This document shows positions 44,677 to 53,687 of a DNA stretch of 64,000 nt, one piece after another. A program made the translations under genes and the position numbers. Source of the DNA: Verrucomicrobia bacterium ADurb.Bin006 (GTDB taxonomy: Bacteria; Verrucomicrobiota; Verrucomicrobiia; Limisphaerales; J093); NCBI GenBank assembly GCA_002071485.1, contig MWFF01000037.1:37748-101747 (forward strand), read 5' to 3'. Under the pieces are notes generated by a model. The model was not told where the DNA came from, did not search any database, and was given only the letters and a program-made list of their open reading frames with translations. Position 1 is the stretch's first letter, and each line of letters opens with the position of its first letter.

Positions 44677-46032
44677 ATGAACACCGCCTCCTCCGTTCCG
44701 CGCCGCGCCTTTATCCAGAAGGCCGCCACCATCACTGCCATCGGCTTTGCCGCACCCCATTTGGCCTCGGCGGCCGATCCGACGCCCTCGGCCAGTCCCC
44801 GTCCAAACAGCCGGATTCACGTCGGTCTGATTGGCTGCGGCAACATGGGGCGTGTGAATCTGAGCAACTGCGCCGTGCATCCGGACGTGGTGGTGACCGC
44901 GGTCTGTGATGTGGACGAGAACCGGCTCGAACCGATTGTCGATCGGTTCAAGGGATGCCGCGGGTACCGGGACTACCGCGAGATGCTCGAGCGGAAGGAT
45001 CTCGACGCGGTGATCATCGGCACGCTCCCGCACTGGCATGCGCTCCAGGCCATCGCCGCCTGCGAGGCGGGGAAGGACATCTACATTCAGAAGCCGATGA
45101 CCTTGCACCTGGCCGAGAGCCTGGCGGTGCGCAACGCCGTCAGGAAACACGCGCGCATCAGCCAGGTGGGCACCCAGCACCACGCCCGGGAAGAACATCA
45201 CCGTGTCATCGAATATGTCCGGTCCGGGAACCTCGGACCGATCGGCGTGGCGCGCGCGTTCAACGTGATGAACCAGACGCCCCGCGGGATCGGGTCTGGG
45301 GGCCAGCAGAGCGTCCCGGAGGGGATGGACTGGGATCTGTGGTGCGGACCCGGGCCGCTTGCGCCTTACAACCGGCTGCTGGCCATGGATGCGTATCACC
45401 ACTGTTCCTGGATGGATTTCAGCGGCGGTTGGACTCCCGGCAACGGGCCGCACATGCTCGATCTTCCCATCACGGCCCTGGACTTAGGTTACCCGCTGGT
45501 GACCAGCGCCTCCGGCGGTCGTTTCGTGGTGCGCGACGACGGCGACGCCTACGATCATCACGAGGTGCTTTGGCGCTACCCCAACCTCACGCTCACCTGG
45601 ATGATGTCGCTCACAAACAGTTATGGTTTTGATCTGCAAGGCGACCCCAAGCCGCGGACGCGCCTTGGCGTCTACTTCCACGGAGCCAACGGGACGTTCT
45701 ACGCCGATTACCTCGGCGCCTCGACACTGGTGCCCGAGGGTGAAGCCTTGAAGGGCAAGCCCGTTCCGCCAATGTCCATCCCTCCTTCCCCCGGCCAGGA
45801 ACGCGAGTGGCTCGACTCGATCAAGTCGCGTCAGCAGCCCAGTTGCAGCGTGTTCCACCACGTCAAGGTGGATGTGCCGATCGTGCTCAGCCTGCTCTCC
45901 CTGCAGTTGGGCCGCTCGATCCGCTTCGACCCGGACACCGAGCGCATCGTTGCGGACGACGAAGCGGCCCGTCGGGCGATTCCGGAATACCGCGCGCCGT
46001 GGAAGTTCCCAAGCGACTACCTGACGGCATGA
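44677..46032 (+). CDS. Exported Gfo/Idh/MocA-family oxidoreductase
   Basis: A 451-residue protein with a Tat-like signal (SVPRRAFIQKAATITAIGFA, twin arginine at 9-10) and Rossmann start IHVGLIGCGNMGRVNLSN. The family's KP motif (DIYIQKPMTLHLAES) and the C-terminal dimer domain follow. The overall form matches the other Tat-exported members in this window. The flanking rightward sequence is broken gene remnants, so any original operon partner is lost. The substrate is unknown. Confidence 0.88.
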   Translation: MNTASSVPRRAFIQKAATITAIGFAAPHLASAADPTPSASPRPNSRIHVGLIGCGNMGRVNLSNCAVHPDVVVTAVCDVDENRLEPIVDRFKGCRGYRDYREMLERKDLDAVIIGTLPHWHALQAIAACEAGKDIYIQKPMTLHLAESLAVRNAVRKHARISQVGTQHHAREEHHRVIEYVRSGNLGPIGVARAFNVMNQTPRGIGSGGQQSVPEGMDWDLWCGPGPLAPYNRLLAMDAYHHCSWMDFSGGWTPGNGPHMLDLPITALDLGYPLVTSASGGRFVVRDDGDAYDHHEVLWRYPNLTLTWMMSLTNSYGFDLQGDPKPRTRLGVYFHGANGTFYADYLGASTLVPEGEALKGKPVPPMSIPPSPGQEREWLDSIKSRQQPSCSVFHHVKVDVPIVLSLLSLQLGRSIRFDPDTERIVADDEAARRAIPEYRAPWKFPSDYLTA

Positions 46033-46080
46033 ACGCGGATGTCCTCAATGGATGGAATCTGCTGCGAACCCGTTGAACCA

Positions 46081-46200
46081 TGAATGCCTCGCTTCGCGCC
46101 CTCGCTCTTGCCCTCTGCTGTCGCCTCTTGCCGCCTCGCACGCCGGCGAACGGATACCGCGCCCGGATGGCGACATTGACCTGATCGAACCGCTGGCGAG
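46081..46200 (+). pseudogene. Truncated head of an exported-protein gene
   Basis: An ATG at 46081, 48 bp after the oxidoreductase stop, starts a hydrophobic leader (MNASLRALALAL). A better mature sequence (AASHAGERIPRPDGDIDLIE) appears in another frame just after it, so a frameshift is likely. The sequence then stops abruptly where the leftward glutaminase-like remnant begins near 46207. It appears to be the 5' scar of a gene lost by deletion. Family not recognisable. Confidence 0.4.
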
Positions 46201-46206
46201 CACGCC

Positions 46207-48153
46207 ATTCAGATAAACCTCAGGGGCCTCGTCGTAGAGGATGAGCAGACGCGGGTTCTTCAGAGGACGGTCGGGCAGGGTGAACTCGCGGCGCAGCCAG
46301 ATCGCTGTCGTGTTCCATTCGGTGCCGATGATGGCGCCGGGCGTGCCCTGGGTGCCGAACCCGCCCGGGCCTTCCTTCCAGGCGGAGTCGTCGAAACCGG
46401 GTTCTGTCCAATCGGCGGGCGGTTCCTCGAGCGTGTAGCGCCAATTCACTTGCGCGGTCCGGGCGGTCGGGACGACTTCCTTCGCCTCGCCGCCAACCGG
46501 AATCGGCGCCCACGGACCGCTGGTGTTGGCCCCGCGCTTCGCCCACTTCTGCCGGATCGCGGAATCGGCGAGCATCTTGATGAAGATGCCACCGACTACC
46601 GGACGCGCCTGGAAGCCTCGCCTCTTTGCGTCCGAGGTGACGAACCAATCCGGCAGCGGCACGCGCGCCGGCGTCTCGTTGGCGTATCGCCAGATGGGCT
46701 CGAGCAACGCCTGGAAGTCCGCGTGATTGCGCGCCAGGGCGATGCTCCAGAGCGCCCAATCGATGAGGCTGGTGTCGGTGCGGTTGTCGACGGGCAGGCC
46801 GTATGTCTTCTGCACCTTGAGATACCAGGCAATCTCGGCGTCGCCGATGGACTGCGGGAAGAGGTTCAGCCCGAGCACGCGGTCCCAGATCAGGTTGTGC
46901 TTCATCGCCCAAGTGTCGGGCTGGCCGTAGGCGAGGATCGTCCGTCCGTCACCCTTGGCGAGGTCCTGCCACCTGACGGCGTAGTCCTGAGCGATGGCGC
47001 GATACTTCTCTGCGTCGTCGGGCTTGCCCGCCAATTCGCAGAGTCGCGCGAAGCCGCCGATGCCGATGACGGCCTTGAGGGCGAGGTTCGCGTTGCGCGG
47101 CAAATGCCCGAACATGTCGGCGGAGCAAAGCTGGTTTGTCGGATCGAGCCCTTCCCTGACCAGGTAATCCGCCCACCGGTTCAGCATGGGCCAGTATGGT
47201 TTGGCGAAGTCGGCGCTGCCTTCGTGCCTGGCCAGCGCGGCGAGCATGATGAGCATGTTGCCGCTTTCCTCGACCGGCATGCGGTCACCGTCCTTGCCAC
47301 CCATGCCATAGACCTGGCCGGTGGCGTGCGGGTACGTGCCGAGATCATGCGGCGCGTAAGGATAGGGCCAGCGCGGCGACGCGGCATAATCGAGGATCGG
47401 CACCAGCATTGCCTTGGTGAGCGCGGGGCTGAAGACGAGGAAGAACGGCGCCTGGGGAAAGAGGACGTCGACCGTGCCGATGCAGCCGTTCGAGAAATTC
47501 TCCTACGAGGCAACAACGGGTTCCGCACTGGTCCTCTCAGCCGCGACATAGAGACAGCCCCAGTCGATGCGAAGATCGTCTCCCTTTTTCTCAAGAATCG
47601 GTTGATCATTGGACCTCACCTTGACGGCGACCAGATCGCCGATGTCTTCCCGCGCCCAAACGACTTCTTGCCGAGGCTCGTTGACAACAATCTCGGCCGC
47701 GGCGTCGAAGTACAGTTGGACCGCGTGGGGCTTGCCATCAGTCGATTCGATGTGCCAAGTCACGTAGCCGACCGGTCGCGCGAGCAAGTCGGTATCCTCC
47801 GGCAGGGCTGGTGTCATGAAATCAAGCGCGACGACGACTCCCTCCCCGGCAAATACGTAATGTGTTTGTGTTGGGTTGACCCGCTGCCAGGTCTGGGGCA
47901 GCGGGGGCACGTGGGTCGGGCTCGTGCCCATCAGCCGAAACGCTTTCCCATCAATCCGCACGAGGCTCGTCAGCCGACGCGGCTTGCCGGTCCAGTGGAT
48001 CGTATCCGCGTCGGTCAGTTGGTCCGCCGGCGACCAGATGCTGAAATACGGATCGTGCGTCACGATCGGCACGGCCGGCGGACGCAAGTGATCGGAGGCG
48101 AATGTTGAAACGGCAAGAGACATCAACAGCGCACTCGCAAGACGGTGAAGAGG
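46207..48153 (-). pseudogene. Glutaminase-like (DUF4965/DUF5127) protein gene, internally deleted and truncated
   Basis: From about 48153 a signal-like stretch (LHRLASALLMSLAVSTFA) leads into APPAVPIVTHDPYFSIWSP-like sequence and DDLRIDWGCLYVAAER, the N-terminal half of this secreted family. At 47503 the frame meets TAG, then continues in the same frame with ENFSNGCIGTVDVLFPQAPF and the conserved HDLGTYPHATGQVYG, GDRMPVEESGNML and RGFQARPVVGGIFIKML of the C-terminal half. About 150 residues between these blocks are missing compared with the usual family layout. The final beta-sandwich breaks off at YLNGVLA. It is therefore non-functional as annotated. Confidence 0.75.
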
Positions 48154-48180
48154 CAGGCAGAATCCTTGACCGGTGAAACG

Positions 48181-48420
48181 TGTTCTAAACAAGTCAAGTT
48201 TCCGTAACAGGTCTTCCACCCAAGCGGGCCGGTCCACCATGTCCATCAGCAGGAGATCGAATCCCCGCAGCGACCATGCCCGCTCGAAGAGCGCAAAACC
48301 AAGATTCGGAGCCGCGAAACGCTCCTCGCCGTCGGCGGCGACTATCTTTTGCGCCTCTGCGAGCAGGCCCGGCGCATGCGCTCTTTCGGGGGTCAGTCTG
48401 TCCGCCATGCAGTCAGTACG
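48181..48420 (-). pseudogene. Fragment of a uroporphyrinogen-decarboxylase-family gene
   Basis: An internal piece reading NLGFALFERAWSLRGFDLLL and MDMVDRPAWVEDLLRKLD is typical of the middle of UroD-like methyltransferases. It has neither start nor end and is fused in frame to the glutaminase-like remnant on its left. An intact member of the broad family is at 60727-61971. Confidence 0.5.
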
Positions 48421-48540
48421 GTTCACGTTTCGAGCGTCTTCAATCCCGCCTATCCACGCAGACGCGGCAACATTGGACAAGCGTTTTCGGCGCGATTGCC
48501 CGGCGCTGTTCGGAGCCGCACCCGGAATCGCGGGATATCC

Positions 48541-48702
48541 TCACCACCAGAAGTCCGGCTCGCCGGTGGTGCGGACGACTATCCTGGGGAATCTGCACCA
48601 TTCGGTGTGGCCGTCCAGGAAAACGATGTTGCCCCCCTGGGGGCGGGCGCCTTCGAGGTGCGAAGTGCGGTTGGGCTTCAACTGGCCGCGGATTCCAGAC
48701 GC
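48541..48702 (-). pseudogene. C-terminal fragment of an H-X9-DG-type prepilin-like protein
   Basis: The frame ending at 48541 reads HLEGARPQGGNIVFLDGHTE, then WCRFPRIVV and EPDFWW. This is the C-terminal hallmark of pseudopilin-like secreted proteins that are abundant in Verrucomicrobiota and Planctomycetota. No prepilin N-terminal cleavage motif lies upstream in frame. It belongs to the same tract of broken genes as 46081-48420 and lies close to ruvC on the opposite strand. Confidence 0.5.
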
Positions 48703-48816
48703 CGGACCTCGACAGCAACCCCGCCATTCTGGCAGGCTCTCGCCGTGGGCGTCAGCAGACGGCAATTCGAACAGATGCAGGACCGGTTGGCTACGGGCCG
48801 TCGAGCGGCTGAGCAG

Positions 48817-49353
48817 ATGCCCGCGTCAACGCCCTCCACTCGACCGAATCCGCCCCAGGTCATCCTGGGGATCGATCCTTCTCTGCGCGGGACCGGGTAC
48901 GGGGTGATTCGCACGGCGCGTCCGGGACCGGAAGCGCTTGCGCTGGGAGTGATCCGATGCCCGGCCGCGTGGCAACGCTCGCGTTGTCTGGCGCGGATTG
49001 CCACGGTCCTGCGCGAGGTGATCGCGCGGCATCAGCCGGATGCGTGTGCGATCGAGGGCTTGTTCTTCGCCCAGAACCTCCAGACCGCGCTGCTCATGGG
49101 CGAGGCGCGAGGGGCGAGCCTTCTGGCGGCGGCCGAGAGCGGGCTCGAAATCTACGAGATTGCGCCGCGCAAGGTGAAGCAGGCGATTGTCGGTTACGGC
49201 GCCGCCGGCAAGCCGGCCGTTGCCAAGATGGTGCAGCGCCTGCTCCATCTGACTGAACTTCCGCCACCCGATGCGGCCGATGCCCTGGCCCTGGCGTTGA
49301 CGCTGGCTCAGGAGCACGGGCGGTTTTCACTGACCCCACTGCAACGCGTATGA
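48817..49353 (+). CDS. ruvC: Crossover junction endodeoxyribonuclease RuvC
   Basis: A 178-residue Holliday-junction resolvase. The acidic active-site residues are visible: D in LGIDPSLRGTGYGV, E in CAIEGLFFAQN, and the DAADALALALT pair at the C-terminus. The ATG at 48817 gives a short lead before the conserved VILGIDPS; longer in-frame starts read into the prepilin remnant. It overlaps ruvA by 4 bp (ATGA). ruvB is not in the window. Confidence 0.94.
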   Translation: MPASTPSTRPNPPQVILGIDPSLRGTGYGVIRTARPGPEALALGVIRCPAAWQRSRCLARIATVLREVIARHQPDACAIEGLFFAQNLQTALLMGEARGASLLAAAESGLEIYEIAPRKVKQAIVGYGAAGKPAVAKMVQRLLHLTELPPPDAADALALALTLAQEHGRFSLTPLQRV

Positions 49354-49955
49354 TCGCCTTTCTGCATGGCATTCTCACCGAGAGCCTCCCGACGCAAGTC
49401 ACCGTGGACGTCCACGGCGTCGGGTACGAGGCTCTCATCCCGCTTTCTTCCTACGATCGCCTGCCCAAAGTGGGCAGCGAGGTTCGGTTGTTGACCCACC
49501 TTGCGGTGCGAGAGGACGCGCACGTCCTGTACGGCTTTCTGACAGCGGCAGAGCGCGACCTGTTTCGGCTCCTGATCAACACGGTGAGCGGGATCGGTCC
49601 CAAGATCGCCCTCAGTGTCCTCAGCGGCATGACACCGACGGTGTTTCGGGGGGCGGTCGCCACCAGTGACGTCAAGGCCCTCTCGCGCATCACGGGCGTC
49701 GGCAAGAAGACCGCCGAACGCATCGTCGTCGAACTGCGCGACAAGATCGGCCCGGTGGGCGCCTGGGAGGCCAGCAGCACCCAACGAGGCTTGAGCGCCG
49801 AAGACCAGCGCGCCAATGACGCCGTCTTGGCGTTGATCGCCCTGGACGTCAAACCGCCCCAGGCCCACGAGGCCGTGCGCGCCGCCCAGGCCTTGCTCGG
49901 CCCGCAAGCCACCATCGAGGAGTTGGTGCGAGTCGCCCTAAAACAAGGCAATTGA
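49350..49955 (+). CDS. ruvA: Holliday junction branch migration protein RuvA
   Basis: A 201-residue DNA-binding subunit that recruits RuvB to the junction. It begins MIAFLHGILTESLPTQVTVD with the OB-fold, has the helix-hairpin-helix motifs (INTVSGIGPKIALSVLSG and RITGVGKKTAERIVVELRDK), and a C-terminal three-helix domain for RuvB contact. It is coupled to ruvC upstream (ATGA) and to the acyltransferase downstream (TGATG). Confidence 0.96.
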   Translation: MIAFLHGILTESLPTQVTVDVHGVGYEALIPLSSYDRLPKVGSEVRLLTHLAVREDAHVLYGFLTAAERDLFRLLINTVSGIGPKIALSVLSGMTPTVFRGAVATSDVKALSRITGVGKKTAERIVVELRDKIGPVGAWEASSTQRGLSAEDQRANDAVLALIALDVKPPQAHEAVRAAQALLGPQATIEELVRVALKQGN

Positions 49956-50668
49956 TGCCGGAAGAGCCGGTCAAATCCCGGGCGCGACGACCTCGCAATT
50001 CGATGCCCGTCGTCCCGCAACAGCCCGGTTGGCGGGGACGGCTGGGTGCGGCGGCCGTTTACCGGCTGATTTGCACGGTGGACGCAACGCTGCGCTACAG
50101 CATGTCGGACCCCTCGAATGCGATGCGCACCATCATGTCGGGCCCCATAATCTTCGCGATCTGGCATAACCGCCTGGCCTTGTCGCTCTGCCTGTATCAG
50201 CGCTTCATCATCTCCGCGCGCCCCGGTCAACGCCTGGCTGCCATGGTGAGCGCCAGCAGGGATGGCGGTCTGCTTGCCCGCATCCTCGAGTTGTTTGGGG
50301 TTCAACCGGTCCGCGGCTCGACAAGCCGCCGCGGTCACCAGGCCCTGCTCGAAATGGTGGGCTGGGCCGAGCAAGGATACGATCTCGCCGTCACGCCCGA
50401 CGGGCCGCGCGGGCCCCGTTGCGTGGCGCAGCAAGGCGTCGTCGCCTTGGCCCAAGTCACCGGGTTGTCGATCGTGCCTGTCAGTTATCGGTTGGGCTGG
50501 AAATGGCGGGCCAAGAGCTGGGATCGCTTCCAAATCCCGCTTCCGTTCTCCAGTTGCCACGTCTGTCTCGGGGAGTTGATCAGCGTGCCGCGCGAGGCGT
50601 CGCCCGCTGAACGGGAAGAACTGCGGCAACTCCTCGAGACGCGCCTGCGCGAGCTCGGTGCGGACTGA
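49955..50668 (+). CDS. DUF374 / lysophospholipid acyltransferase-like protein
   Basis: A 237-residue protein with the DUF374 blocks FAIWHNRLALSL, MVSASRDGGLLARIL, PVRGSTSRRGHQALLEMVGW and VTPDGPRGPR, which mark a distant branch of the LPLAT acyltransferases that act on lipid A or phospholipid precursors. There is no clear signal peptide. Its ATG overlaps the ruvA stop by one base, so it is the third gene of a coupled ruvC-ruvA unit. An octamer repeat array starts 15 bp after its stop. Confidence 0.85.
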   Translation: MPEEPVKSRARRPRNSMPVVPQQPGWRGRLGAAAVYRLICTVDATLRYSMSDPSNAMRTIMSGPIIFAIWHNRLALSLCLYQRFIISARPGQRLAAMVSASRDGGLLARILELFGVQPVRGSTSRRGHQALLEMVGWAEQGYDLAVTPDGPRGPRCVAQQGVVALAQVTGLSIVPVSYRLGWKWRAKSWDRFQIPLPFSSCHVCLGELISVPREASPAEREELRQLLETRLRELGAD

Positions 50669-50683
50669 TGCGTGCGCGACATC

Positions 50684-50779
50684 GGTGCGTCGGTGCGTCG
50701 GTGCGTCAGTGCGTCGGTGCGTCGGTGCGTCAGTGCGTCGGTGCGTCGGTGCGTCAGTGCGTCGGTGCGTCGGTGCATC
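50684..50779. repeat. Octanucleotide tandem repeat array (GGTGCGTC)12
   Basis: Twelve contiguous 8-bp units, GGTGCGTC or AGTGCGTC, show a higher-order 24-bp pattern (G, G, A first bases); the last unit is GGTGCATC. The array starts 15 bp after the acyltransferase stop codon and abuts the degraded DUF4824-like gene on the opposite strand. Confidence 0.95.
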
Positions 50780-51213
50780 GAGACCGTAGGCGGATGCGCC
50801 TCTTCGGGCATCCGCATCTGGAACATTGGCCGAATCACGGCGCGCACGATCGCGTGCCGGCTCGAGTCCGGATAGCGCTCCCGGAGCGCGCGCGAGTCGG
50901 GGCCTGCGTCAACGGCATACAGATGTGTGCGCGGTCTCCGATGTCGGCTTGCCTCCTGCCAAGCCTGCCCCTCGAATTCGAGAACGAGGTACACGGTCCG
51001 AGGCGCCATCGAGTTGTAATAGTCCCGGGCACGGGGTGCGGTGGCGGCTTCGCGGCAGCCAAACCCCAACTCCTCGAGCTAGTAGTCCGACACCGCTCGT
51101 CCGAGAGACCAGGCCGACCTGCGCCGACCACGGCAGCGACCCCAGATTCGATGCAGAAACAGGACAAATCCGGCAAAGAAAGCCAACGCGCCCAGCAGCG
51201 AGACGATCCGCAT
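50780..51213 (-). pseudogene. Degraded DUF4824-like membrane-anchored protein gene
   Basis: An ATG at 51213 begins an N-terminal membrane segment (RIVSLLGALAFFAGFVLFLH), followed by short unconserved sequence and an in-frame TAG at 51081-51079. The same frame continues LEELGFGCREAATAPRARDY, then PRTVYLVLEFEGQAWQE, HLYAVDAGPDSRALRERYPD and HAIVRAVIRP. This resembles the C-terminal part of DUF4824 proteins, whose function is unknown. The gap between the two parts is shorter than in the family, so an internal deletion plus a nonsense change is likely. The repeat array takes up its 3' end. Confidence 0.55.
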
Positions 51214-51320
51214 CCCGAGGGAAATGCGCCTGACCGAATCGTCGATATCGACCGCGTATTAGCGGTTGAGGGTTGTCAGCAGGCTGGCGTCGCCACTCCA
51301 CTTCATGCATTGATCCTGGC

Positions 51321-52013
51321 CTATTCTTGGGCAGCGGGCCGTCGCACAGCAAGCTCCACGACGGGTGTTGCCATCAGAATCCATGCCACAAGGAACAGCG
51401 GCCAGTTGAATGAAACGGGAAGCAGGCTGCGAAGGGCACCGATGCCTTGGCCGGCGACACGGATCGAATCGCCCATGAACACGTACAGGGCGAGTCCGGT
51501 GCCGATGAAGCAGATGGACAGCGCCAGCCGCGACGGCCAGCAGGGTCGGTCGGAGGCATCGCGACTCACGACCAATGTTCCACCCGCGATCATGAGCAGA
51601 GCGATCGAAACCGGCGCCAAAACGGGCCCCCACCACGGCAAGGGCAGCAGGAACAGGATGTCCCAGTCCAGTATCGACTGCGGCCAGGGCGCCATGACAC
51701 GCAGGAACAGATAATAGAAGATGTCCCAGAATCCGAACGCGATGGTGGCAAAGGCCAGCCGACTGCGCCAAGTGGTGCCGGCGAGCCAGCCGGTGGTTCC
51801 CAGCATCAGGAGTGTCGCCAACTCGCGCACCAGTTCCACGCTCCCCAGTGCGGCGGAATCGGGCAATGGAAGCGCCTGGTACGGTTCAATCCGGTCGACC
51901 AGTGAGCGGATGTAGAAAACGCAGGCGGCCTCGACCCACGCCATGCCGAGGGCAAACAATGCAACAACGACCCAGTTCAGCGCGCGACTCGGATCATGCG
52001 GGCGCGTTTTCAT
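51321..52013 (-). CDS. Integral membrane protein of unknown function
   Basis: A 230-residue protein with about six predicted membrane helices (for example WVVVALFALGMAWVEAACVF, FATIAFGFWDIFYYLFLRVM and LSICFIGTGLALYVFMG) and few charged residues. I recognise no named family. The ATG at 52013 places a short positively charged N-terminus before helix 1; an ATG at 52037 is possible. It lies just upstream of the degraded DUF4824-like gene on the same strand, which may once have been its operon partner. Confidence 0.7.
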   Translation of the reverse strand: MKTRPHDPSRALNWVVVALFALGMAWVEAACVFYIRSLVDRIEPYQALPLPDSAALGSVELVRELATLLMLGTTGWLAGTTWRSRLAFATIAFGFWDIFYYLFLRVMAPWPQSILDWDILFLLPLPWWGPVLAPVSIALLMIAGGTLVVSRDASDRPCWPSRLALSICFIGTGLALYVFMGDSIRVAGQGIGALRSLLPVSFNWPLFLVAWILMATPVVELAVRRPAAQE

Positions 52014-52052
52014 GTCCAGGCAGCCCGCATGTGTCACACCCGTTCTTCGAGA

Positions 52053-52298
52053 TCACCGTGTCGTCTTCGCCAGGGGGTGCCGATAGTGGCGCTTGATCCG
52101 GTAACAGGAGGAGAGGCTGGTCCGGCCCTCGTCGTTTTCCCAAACCTCGTCGTAAACGGCCTTCCGCGGCTCGGCGCGGAGCGGTGTTTCCTTGATAATG
52201 TTGCCCTTCTGATCGCAATCGAGTTCAAGGAAGCGCGACTTCTGGGACCGGTTCAGCCGGTTCGACATGATCACCAGGACTTTGCGTTGCTTGGTCAT
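52053..52298 (-). CDS. Small conserved hypothetical protein
   Basis: An 81-residue, very basic protein starting TKQRKVLVIMSNRLNRSQKS, with LELDCDQKGNIIKETPLR and YDEVWENDEGRT blocks and a basic end KRHYRHPLAK. It has no membrane helix or cysteine pair. Its even charge pattern and clear start suggest a real gene; I believe similar proteins occur in related bacteria but cannot name a family. Possible nucleic-acid binding is only a guess from its charge. Confidence 0.6.
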   Translation of the reverse strand: MTKQRKVLVIMSNRLNRSQKSRFLELDCDQKGNIIKETPLRAEPRKAVYDEVWENDEGRTSLSSCYRIKRHYRHPLAKTTR

Positions 52299-52425
52299 GT
52301 TTATAAGCGGGCGCTATAGTGCGGACTGCCCCGATGCTCCGTCAACGATTACTGTTAAAGCAATTCTCGTGAAGCGGAGCAGTTGCCGCTCGACACTCGC
52401 GTCCGAAATTGAAAGCCTGCCGCCC

Positions 52426-53670
52426 ATGAAAATGTCGATGCGTTCCCTGGTTCCGGCAGCCTGTCTGATCGCGCTGGTCTCTGCCCTTGCCGACTGGCCA
52501 CAATGGCACGGCCCAAATCGCGATAATGTGTCGTCCGAGACGGGCCTGCTCCAGTCCTGGCCCGAGGGCGGGCCCCCGCTCCTCTGGAAATCGGCCGGGC
52601 GGGGCGGCGGCTACAGCGGGCCGGCGATCTCGGGCGGTCGCGTGTACAGCCTGGGATACCGGGAGGCCGACGAGGTCGTCTGGGCGCTGGACGCCAAAGA
52701 CGGCAAGGAAATCTGGAGCACCAAGACCCTACAGGCCAACACAGAGATGGGGTATCCCGAAGGCCCGCGCTGCACTCCGACCGTCGACGGGGATCACGTT
52801 TACGTGCTGAGCGCCGGGGGAAATCTAGCGTGTCTCGAGAAGGCGGGTGGGAAACTGGTCTGGCAGGTGGACCTGGTGAAGAATCACGGCGGCAAGATGA
52901 TGTCGGGTTGGGGCTATTCGGAGTCGCCCCTGGTGGATGGAGGCCGGGTCATTGTGACGCCTGGAGGGCCGCAAGGCACCATGGCGGCTTTTGAAGCGGG
53001 ATCGGGCAAGCTCGTCTGGCAAACCAAGGAGATCACCGATCAAGCCGCATATTCCTCGATCGTCATCGCCACACTCGCGAAGACACCCCAGTACGTTCAA
53101 ATCACCGACGCCCACGTCTTTGGCGTGTCGCCGGCTGACGGCAAGGTCCTGTGGCGGGCTGCCCGCGCCGGTAGGACGGCGGTGGTGCCAACACCTATCT
53201 GGCATGACGATCATGTCTACGTGACGTCGGGCTATGGCGTCGGATGCAACCTGTTCAAGGTGACGAAGACCGGCGCAGCGTTCTCCGCTCAACAGGTCTA
53301 TGCGAACAGAGACATGGTGAATCACCACGGCGGAGTCTTGCGGGTGGGCGGCCATCTTTACGGATACTCGGATGGCAAGGGCTGGATCTGCCAGGACTTC
53401 AAAACCGGAACGACCCTCTGGGCTGAGAGACGCAAGCTCGGCAAAGGCTCGTTGACCTGCGCCGATAGCCACCTGATCCTGCGATACGAGTCTGGCCCCG
53501 GAACAATGGTCCTGATCAAAGCCACACCCGAGGGCTTCCAGGAAACAGGACGCTTCGATCCGCCGGATCGCAGCAACAAAAACAGTTGGCCGCACCCGGT
53601 TGTCTGCGACGGCCGCCTCTACGTCCGCGATCAGGATATCCTGCTCTGCTACGATCTGAAACCTCGATGA
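52426..53670 (+). CDS. Secreted PQQ-like beta-propeller protein
   Basis: A 414-residue exported protein with a signal peptide (SLVPAACLIALVSALA) and repeated propeller blades such as DWPQWHGPNRDNVSSE, AISGGRVYSLGYREADEVVW, LDAKDGKEIWSTKTL and GVSPADGKVLWRAA. The DWPQWHGP opening is a hallmark of the group found beside sugar oxidoreductases in this phylum. The PQQ-cofactor residues of true quinoproteins are not visible, so a binding or scaffold role is more likely than an enzyme. Start at 52426; no operon partner is adjacent. An octamer array begins 17 bp after the stop. Confidence 0.85.
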   Translation: MKMSMRSLVPAACLIALVSALADWPQWHGPNRDNVSSETGLLQSWPEGGPPLLWKSAGRGGGYSGPAISGGRVYSLGYREADEVVWALDAKDGKEIWSTKTLQANTEMGYPEGPRCTPTVDGDHVYVLSAGGNLACLEKAGGKLVWQVDLVKNHGGKMMSGWGYSESPLVDGGRVIVTPGGPQGTMAAFEAGSGKLVWQTKEITDQAAYSSIVIATLAKTPQYVQITDAHVFGVSPADGKVLWRAARAGRTAVVPTPIWHDDHVYVTSGYGVGCNLFKVTKTGAAFSAQQVYANRDMVNHHGGVLRVGGHLYGYSDGKGWICQDFKTGTTLWAERRKLGKGSLTCADSHLILRYESGPGTMVLIKATPEGFQETGRFDPPDRSNKNSWPHPVVCDGRLYVRDQDILLCYDLKPR

Positions 53671-53687
53671 GCGTGAGATGGAAGATC

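Noticed and set aside
50485..50668. The minus-strand DUF4824-like frame continuing through the octamer array into the acyltransferase gene
   Set aside because: Beyond the array it is antisense to conserved acyltransferase motifs and encodes only repeat-derived and low-quality sequence.
46207..51213. TAG read-through (recoded stop) in the glutaminase-like and DUF4824-like frames
   Set aside because: TAG ends intact genes in this window (for example purF, feoB and the Wza-type gene), and both frames also lack large conserved segments, so decay is simpler.
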